From contig NZ_JBOHGB010000254.1 in assembly GCF_050699935.1 (NCBI RefSeq), positions 1 to 5,158 on the forward strand: a stretch of 5,158 nt of DNA. Direction: 5' to 3'. The notes under the pieces were generated by a model that worked only from the letters and a program-made list of their open reading frames with translations, ran no database searches and was not told where the DNA came from. This stretch comes from Actinophytocola sp050699935 (lineage in GTDB: Bacteria; Actinomycetota; Actinomycetes; Mycobacteriales; Pseudonocardiaceae). Made by a program: the position numbers and the translations under genes. Of this stretch, positions 1 through 2,392 are shown piece by piece. The number at the start of each line of letters is the position of its first letter. Within the stretch, counting starts at the first letter, position 1.

Positions 1-48
1 GGGTCGTTCGGGGGACGATCCCGGGCCCGCCGCCTGCCCGGACGACCT
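1..48. repeat. Inverted repeat at the window edge, possible terminator of a gene further left
   Basis: Positions 2-12 (GGTCGTTCGGG) pair with 37-47 (CCCGGACGACC). All 11 pairs form in RNA, one of them as G-U, and 1/48 adds another G-U. The loop is 24 nt and itself contains CCCGGG. No coding frame with convincing protein character crosses the element. It could terminate a plus-strand gene ending left of the window, but that gene is not visible and there is no T-tract, so the function is uncertain. Confidence 0.35.
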
Positions 49-81
49 GGGGGGGAGTGTGGGGGAAGACAGGTCGCCCGA

Positions 82-116
82 CACGAGCAGCGGGGTCGGG
101 GAGGCCCCTGCTCGTG
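82..116 (-). terminator. Probable factor-independent terminator of the Zn-knuckle gene
   Basis: CACGAGCAG (82-90) pairs perfectly with CTGCTCGTG (108-116). Past a bulged C at 91, GGG (92-94) pairs with CCC (105-107), giving about 12 bp in total and a 10-nt loop. On the minus strand the hairpin begins 10 nt after the stop codon at 127-129, where an intrinsic terminator should lie. There is no U-tract, which is common for actinobacterial terminators. The stem is symmetrical, so it could also stop transcription arriving on the plus strand. Confidence 0.6.
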
Positions 117-126
117 GTCGGAGTGG

Positions 127-492
127 TCAGCCCGGCGCGTTCAGCATCCGGAAGCCGGACGGCTCGGCCAGGACGACCGGCCGGCGCATGGGTGTGGTCA
201 CCTCGACGGGCTGCGGCTCGTCGAGTGCCACGAGGCACAGGTGAGCGCTGAGGTAGGCGCGGCAGGGCGTGGGCGCGCGGCTGAACCGGCTGCGGCGGCA
301 GTCCGGGCAGCGGCCGAACTCGTCCGGCTCGTGCTCGTCGAGCACGGCCTTCAGCGCCTCGACGAGCCGGGGCACCTCGAACCTCGCCACGGCGGCGGCG
401 GTCCGTTCGTCGCCGAACTCCGCCCGGTGCACGACATCGGCCAGGTAACCGGCCAGCGACGTCTCGAGCTGACCGAAGATCGGACTACTCAA
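127..492 (-). CDS. Small Cys-rich protein with a zinc-knuckle-like motif, function unknown
   Basis: A 121-residue protein read from a TTG start at 490-492. AGGAG (plus 498-502) lies 5 nt upstream. The first half is probably helical (about residues 8-54, including VARFEVPRLVEALKAVLDEH). It is followed by a Cys cluster: C62-x2-C65, then C77, H84 and C86, in the pattern CPDC...PCRAYLSAHLC. This spacing suggests one bound Zn2+, but the ligand set is inferred. The tail (about 91-121) is Pro/Val-rich and looks unstructured. I see no signal peptide or membrane segment, so it is probably cytoplasmic. An ATG at 621 would add 43 residues, but that extension has low-complexity composition, has no clear ribosome binding site and would run over operator-like repeats, so I prefer the TTG. 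The gene is divergent from the XRE-DUF397 operon and shares its 327-nt control region. I do not recognise a characterised function. It resembles hypothetical proteins I associate with Pseudonocardiales, but I cannot verify this here. Confidence 0.75.
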   Translation of the reverse strand: MSSPIFGQLETSLAGYLADVVHRAEFGDERTAAAVARFEVPRLVEALKAVLDEHEPDEFGRCPDCRRSRFSRAPTPCRAYLSAHLCLVALDEPQPVEVTTPMRRPVVLAEPSGFRMLNAPG

Positions 493-497
493 CGTGA

Positions 498-502
498 CTC
501 CT
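498..502 (-). promoter_or_regulatory. Ribosome binding site that decides a TTG start
   Basis: Reading the minus strand, AGGAG is followed by five bases and then TTG (492-490). No ATG or GTG of the same frame lies at a proper distance from this site. This is the main reason for starting the Zn-knuckle gene at 492 rather than at the upstream ATG. Confidence 0.6.
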
Positions 503-568
503 GTCGGCGAGGACGACAACGGCGGGCTAGTCTGAGTGCGTCCGAGTTGCGGCTCCGCGGTCCGTGCG

Positions 569-577
569 TCAATTTGC
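569..577. promoter_or_regulatory. Isolated GCAANTTGC-like site near the Zn-knuckle gene
   Basis: TCAATTTGC matches the near-palindrome GCAANTTGC at 8 of 9 positions, counting N as a match. On the minus strand it reads GCAAATTGA and overlaps a -35-like TTGACG (plus 567-572), 75 nt upstream of the Zn-knuckle start codon. No well-spaced -10 follows, so a promoter is only a possibility. A protein bound here could block transcription of the minus-strand gene. Confidence 0.3.
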
Positions 578-627
578 ACACGGAGCGCTTTGACCGAGCA
601 GGCCTCAGGATCACCCGTCACCGATTA

Positions 628-664
628 GCAGCTTGCGACGAGGAACCCGCAAATTGCAAGTTGC
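628..664. promoter_or_regulatory. Phased array of GCAANTTGC elements, candidate operator
   Basis: Three copies lie on a 7-bp grid: GCAGCTTGC (628-636, one mismatch), GCAAATTGC (649-657) and GCAAGTTGC (656-664). The last two overlap by two bases, so 649-664 is a 16-bp near-palindrome with 14 symmetric bases. Start-to-start spacings are 21 and 7 bp, and 21 bp is about two helical turns, so the first two copies would face the same side of the DNA. The array lies between the divergent Zn-knuckle gene and XRE operon. XRE regulators often bind such sites next to their own genes, so the 820-1668 product is the natural candidate ligand. That assignment is inferred. Confidence 0.5.
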
Positions 665-667
665 AGT

Positions 668-679
668 ACCCGATCGGGT
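668..679. promoter_or_regulatory. Perfect 12-bp palindrome, candidate operator
   Basis: ACCCGATCGGGT is its own reverse complement. It begins 4 bp after the GCAANTTGC array and lies 140 bp upstream of the XRE start codon. The surrounding stretch (about 640-710) is clearly AT-richer than the genes, as expected for a promoter zone. I could not assign a -35/-10 pair: TTGATC (688-693) and TACGCT (709-714) are only 15 bp apart. Confidence 0.4.
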
Positions 680-781
680 GATGGGTATTGATCGACATTG
701 GAAATGATTACGCTCACGGGCACGCTGGCCGGGGGTTTCCCCGATTTCTCGACGATTGCGCCGTGTCCGGATGAGACCATC

Positions 782-796
782 CGCCCGGATCGGGCG
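782..796 (+). promoter_or_regulatory. Inverted repeat in the leader of the XRE gene
   Basis: CGCCCG (782-787) and CGGGCG (791-796) flank GAT. The core CCCGGATCGGG resembles the upstream palindrome CCCGATCGGG (669-678) with one inserted G. It ends 7 nt before the purine-rich ribosome binding region, so it could be a second operator or a short mRNA hairpin ahead of translation initiation. Confidence 0.35.
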
Positions 797-803
797 CGCG
801 AGC

Positions 804-815
804 AAGGTGAGGTGA
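804..815 (+). promoter_or_regulatory. Ribosome binding site of the XRE gene, doubled
   Basis: AAGGTGAGGTGA contains two overlapping anti-SD matches, AAGGTGA (804-810) and GAGGTGA (809-815). The second ends 4 nt before the ATG at 820. It supports that start and suggests strong initiation. Confidence 0.7.
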
Positions 816-819
816 TCTG

Positions 820-1668
820 ATGGCCCGAAGTCCGAGCCCGACGGTGCGACGCCGACGGCTGGCCGCCGAGTTGCGCCGGCTGCGCGAGGCCGCGGAGCTG
901 ACCATCGACGAGGTCGGCGAGAAGCTGGAGTGCTCCGCCTCCAAGATCAGCCGGATCGAGACCGGCCACGTCGGGGTCACCCCACGCGACGTCCGGGACA
1001 TGCTCGAGGTCTACGGCATCGAGGACGACAAGCGGGAAGCCCTGGTCCAGCTGTCCCGCGAGGCCCGCAAGAAGGGCTGGTGGCACGCCTACAACGAGGT
1101 GTTCACGGGCGCCTTCGTGGGGCTGGAGTCCGACGCGGCCTCTCTGCACACTCACCAGGCCCTGCTCGTACCGGGTCTGCTGCAGACCGAGGGCTACACC
1201 CGCGCGGTGATCCGCGCGATCCGCCCGGACGCCGCCGAGGCCGATGTGGAGCGTCGGGTGGCGGCCCGGGTGACCAGGCAGAAGCTGCTCACCGACCCGA
1301 ACCCGCCGGAGTACTGGGCGGTGATCGACGAGGCGGTGCTGCACCGCACGGTCGGTGGCCCGGGGATCATGCACAACCAGCTCCGCCACCTGCTCGACCT
1401 CGCCGCGCTGCCGCACGTCACGCTCCAGGTGGTGCCGTTCGAGGCCGGGGCGCACGCCGGTATGGAGTGCCCGTTCCTCATCCTCGGCTTCCCGGAACTC
1501 GCTGATCCCGACGTCGTTTATGTCGAGTACACAACATCTGGTGTCTACTTGGAACAACCATCCGACGTACACCGGTATACGTTGATGTTTGACCATTTGC
1601 GCGCGGCGGCGTTGAAACCTGACGATACCCTCGTAATGGTCGAGCAGGCGGCCGACCGGCTCGTCTAG
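820..1668 (+). CDS. XRE-family helix-turn-helix regulator with DUF5753 (Scr1/WhiJ-type)
   Basis: A 282-residue cytoplasmic DNA-binding protein of normal family length. The N-terminal HTH covers about residues 14-67: LRRLREAAELT, then helix TIDEVGEKL (28-36) and recognition segment SASKISRIETG (39-49). From about 85 to the end it is a DUF5753 domain, shown by KKGWWHAY (84-91), VPGLLQTEGY (117-126), VVPFEAGAHAGME and the late segment VYLEQPSDVHRY. Such proteins are usually followed by a small DUF397 gene, as here, 24 nt downstream, and in Streptomyces some members affect development and antibiotic production. It probably binds its own upstream region. Odd point: GC3 is about 93% up to residue 227 and about 65% from residue 228 to the end, by hand count, although the reading frame and DUF5753 character continue. 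This suggests that a recombined 3' segment was acquired with the DUF397 gene. The family call is firm. The regulon and any ligand are unknown. Confidence 0.93.
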   Translation: MARSPSPTVRRRRLAAELRRLREAAELTIDEVGEKLECSASKISRIETGHVGVTPRDVRDMLEVYGIEDDKREALVQLSREARKKGWWHAYNEVFTGAFVGLESDAASLHTHQALLVPGLLQTEGYTRAVIRAIRPDAAEADVERRVAARVTRQKLLTDPNPPEYWAVIDEAVLHRTVGGPGIMHNQLRHLLDLAALPHVTLQVVPFEAGAHAGMECPFLILGFPELADPDVVYVEYTTSGVYLEQPSDVHRYTLMFDHLRAAALKPDDTLVMVEQAADRLV

Positions 1669-1680
1669 CGTCGATTCCGA

Positions 1681-1686
1681 GAGGAG
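1681..1686 (+). promoter_or_regulatory. Ribosome binding site deciding the GTG start of the DUF397 gene
   Basis: GAGGAG lies 6 nt upstream of GTG at 1693-1695. It sits within the 24-nt gap after the XRE stop codon, so the DUF397 gene can initiate on its own within the operon mRNA. Confidence 0.7.
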
Positions 1687-1692
1687 CAGACT

Positions 1693-1899
1693 GTGACCCT
1701 TTCTGACCTGACATGTGCCAACTGGCGGAAGAGCAGCCGGAGCGGTGCGGGCAACGACTGTGTCGAGCTTGTCGTGGCCAGAATCGGCGCAGCGGTTCGT
1801 GACTCCAAGCACCCAGAGGCGGGCCACCTGGTGTTCGAAGGAGCCGGGTGGGACGCGTTCATGGGTGTCGTGAAGGAGGGGCGTCTCGTCAGCGCCTGA
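1693..1899 (+). CDS. DUF397 domain protein, partner of the XRE regulator
   Basis: A 68-residue protein that is almost entirely a DUF397 domain. The diagnostic features are WRKSSRSG (11-18), NDCVEL (21-26), VRDSKHPEAG (35-44), LVF (46-48) and W53-x2-F56 followed by a V-x-x-G-like end. There is no signal peptide or membrane segment. DUF397 genes nearly always neighbour XRE/DUF5753 genes, and the pair is thought to act together, with the small protein modulating the regulator or acting in a toxin-antitoxin-like way. The biochemical role is not settled. It starts at GTG with a good ribosome binding site and shares a transcript with the XRE gene. Its GC3 (about 76%) is low for this window and similar to the 3' end of the XRE gene, so the two probably arrived together. 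The last 11 bases overlap a possible convergent small gene. Confidence 0.92.
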   Translation: MTLSDLTCANWRKSSRSGAGNDCVELVVARIGAAVRDSKHPEAGHLVFEGAGWDAFMGVVKEGRLVSA

Positions 1900-2023
1900 C
1901 ATGCCCCCGGGCTGCGCCGGTTCTGACCTCGGTAGCGATCTGATCAACCAGCCGGGTGCTCTCCAGACCCTGGAGCACCGGCTCCCATTCCGGCCTTACG
2001 CGGGCCTGATCCCCGCGGGCCAT
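1889..2023 (-). CDS. Possible 44-residue protein convergent with the DUF397 gene, unknown
   Basis: Reading the minus strand, GGAG (plus 2030-2033) lies 6 nt before ATG (2023-2021). The frame then encodes 44 residues, beginning MARGDQARVRPEWEPV and containing LESTRLVDQIATEV, which looks like a short amphipathic helix. GC by codon position is about 77/55/77%, the pattern expected of real coding DNA here; GC3 is as moderate as in the neighbouring DUF397 gene. It ends with TGA at 1891-1889, inside the 3' end of the DUF397 gene. Against it: it is short, I recognise no homologue, and a hairpin (1951-1982) that could be a terminator lies inside it. It may be a complete small protein or the remnant of a longer gene. 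Confidence 0.45.
   Translation of the reverse strand: MARGDQARVRPEWEPVLQGLESTRLVDQIATEVRTGAARGHVRR
1951..1982 (+). terminator. Candidate terminator hairpin of the XRE-DUF397 operon
   Basis: GCCG-GTGCTC-CAG (1951-1966, with a bulged G and a bulged TC) pairs with CTG-GAGCAC-CGGC (1970-1982) across a 3-nt loop. That is 13 bp with two small bulges, beginning 52 nt after the DUF397 stop codon. There is no U-tract. It also lies within the possible minus-strand small gene, so it may instead be chance structure in coding DNA. Confidence 0.4.
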
Positions 2024-2064
2024 CTCTTACTCCACCCCTCAGGATCGCGGGACGCCGCGTAAGG
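1994..2064. repeat. 10-bp perfect inverted repeat around the start of the possible minus-strand small gene
   Basis: CCTTACGCGG (1994-2003) is repeated inverted as CCGCGTAAGG (2055-2064), with 51 bp between. The arms enclose the ribosome binding site and start codon of the 44-residue frame at 1889-2023. In its mRNA the leader could pair with codons 7-10. Such a repeat may be chance in GC-rich DNA. Confidence 0.35.
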
Positions 2065-2123
2065 GGTTCGCCACGCCAGTCGTGCGTGACCTTCCGATGC
2101 CCGGCTCCGGGCCTGCGCACGAG

Positions 2124-2164
2124 TCTCGACCTCGTCGACGACAACAGCGGACGAGGAGTCGAGA
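2124..2164 (+). promoter_or_regulatory. Hairpin enclosing the ribosome binding site and start of the 2164 gene
   Basis: CTCGACCTCGTC (2125-2136) pairs with GACGAG (2150-2155) and GTCGAG (2158-2163), leaving GA bulged. T2124 can pair with the A of the start codon at 2164. The AGGAG ribosome binding site (2154-2158) is therefore largely inside a stem of about 13 bp with a 13-nt loop. If it forms, it should reduce translation initiation until opened by a protein, a ligand or a change in the RNA. The pairing is read from the sequence. The regulatory role is inferred. Confidence 0.45.
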
Positions 2165-2373
2165 TGCACGTGACGCCGGAGATACTCAGGGCGGAGATGG
2201 ACTACCGCGTCGAGCGGGCCCGTGGTGGCACCGCGCCCGAGTACGTGAGTGAGGTCCGTCGCACGCACCGCGCGTGGTTCCGCCACCCGCGCGACCACAC
2301 CAGCGACGACCACGGCGAACACCGCTCCGAGCGGCGCCGGACGACCGTAAACGGAGCACCGCGGGCCGCCTGA
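2164..2373 (+). CDS. Small basic protein upstream of the large ATPase regulator, unknown
   Basis: A 69-residue protein from ATG 2164 with AGGAG 5 nt upstream (2154-2158). The same frame is open back to an ATG at 2086, but the added 26 residues have no good ribosome binding site and look non-coding. Residues 4-40 (TPEILRAEMDYRVERAR through RRTHRAWF) probably form helices with mixed charge. The C-terminal third (about 41-69) is rich in Arg, His and Asp and probably disordered. I see no signal peptide, membrane segment or known domain. The gene ends 19 nt before the large regulator, so the two are probably co-transcribed and perhaps translationally coupled. I do not recognise the family. It could be a small accessory to the downstream regulator. 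Confidence 0.65.
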   Translation: MHVTPEILRAEMDYRVERARGGTAPEYVSEVRRTHRAWFRHPRDHTSDDHGEHRSERRRTTVNGAPRAA

Positions 2374-2392
2374 GGTGTGCGAGCATGCGTGC

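Noticed and set aside
493..621. N-terminal extension of the Zn-knuckle protein to an ATG at 621
   Set aside because: The extra 43 residues have no conserved look and no clear ribosome binding site, and they would cover an operator-like site. The TTG at 492 has AGGAG at 5 nt.
241..681. 146-codon plus-strand open frame
   Set aside because: It is antisense to the Zn-knuckle gene and runs through the divergent control region. The translation is Arg/Ala/Glu low complexity, without a supported start.
688..714. TTGATC and TACGCT as a promoter for the XRE gene
   Set aside because: Both boxes are plausible alone, but the 15-bp spacing is too short for a typical housekeeping promoter, so no promoter is called.
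625..1947. 440-codon minus-strand open frame covering the XRE-DUF397 operon
   Set aside because: It is antisense to two genes with recognised domains, and its protein is low-complexity with no family features.
2086..2163. Upstream ATG at 2086 for the small gene at 2164
   Set aside because: There is no good ribosome binding site at 2086, and the added residues have non-coding character. ATG 2164 has AGGAG at 5 nt.
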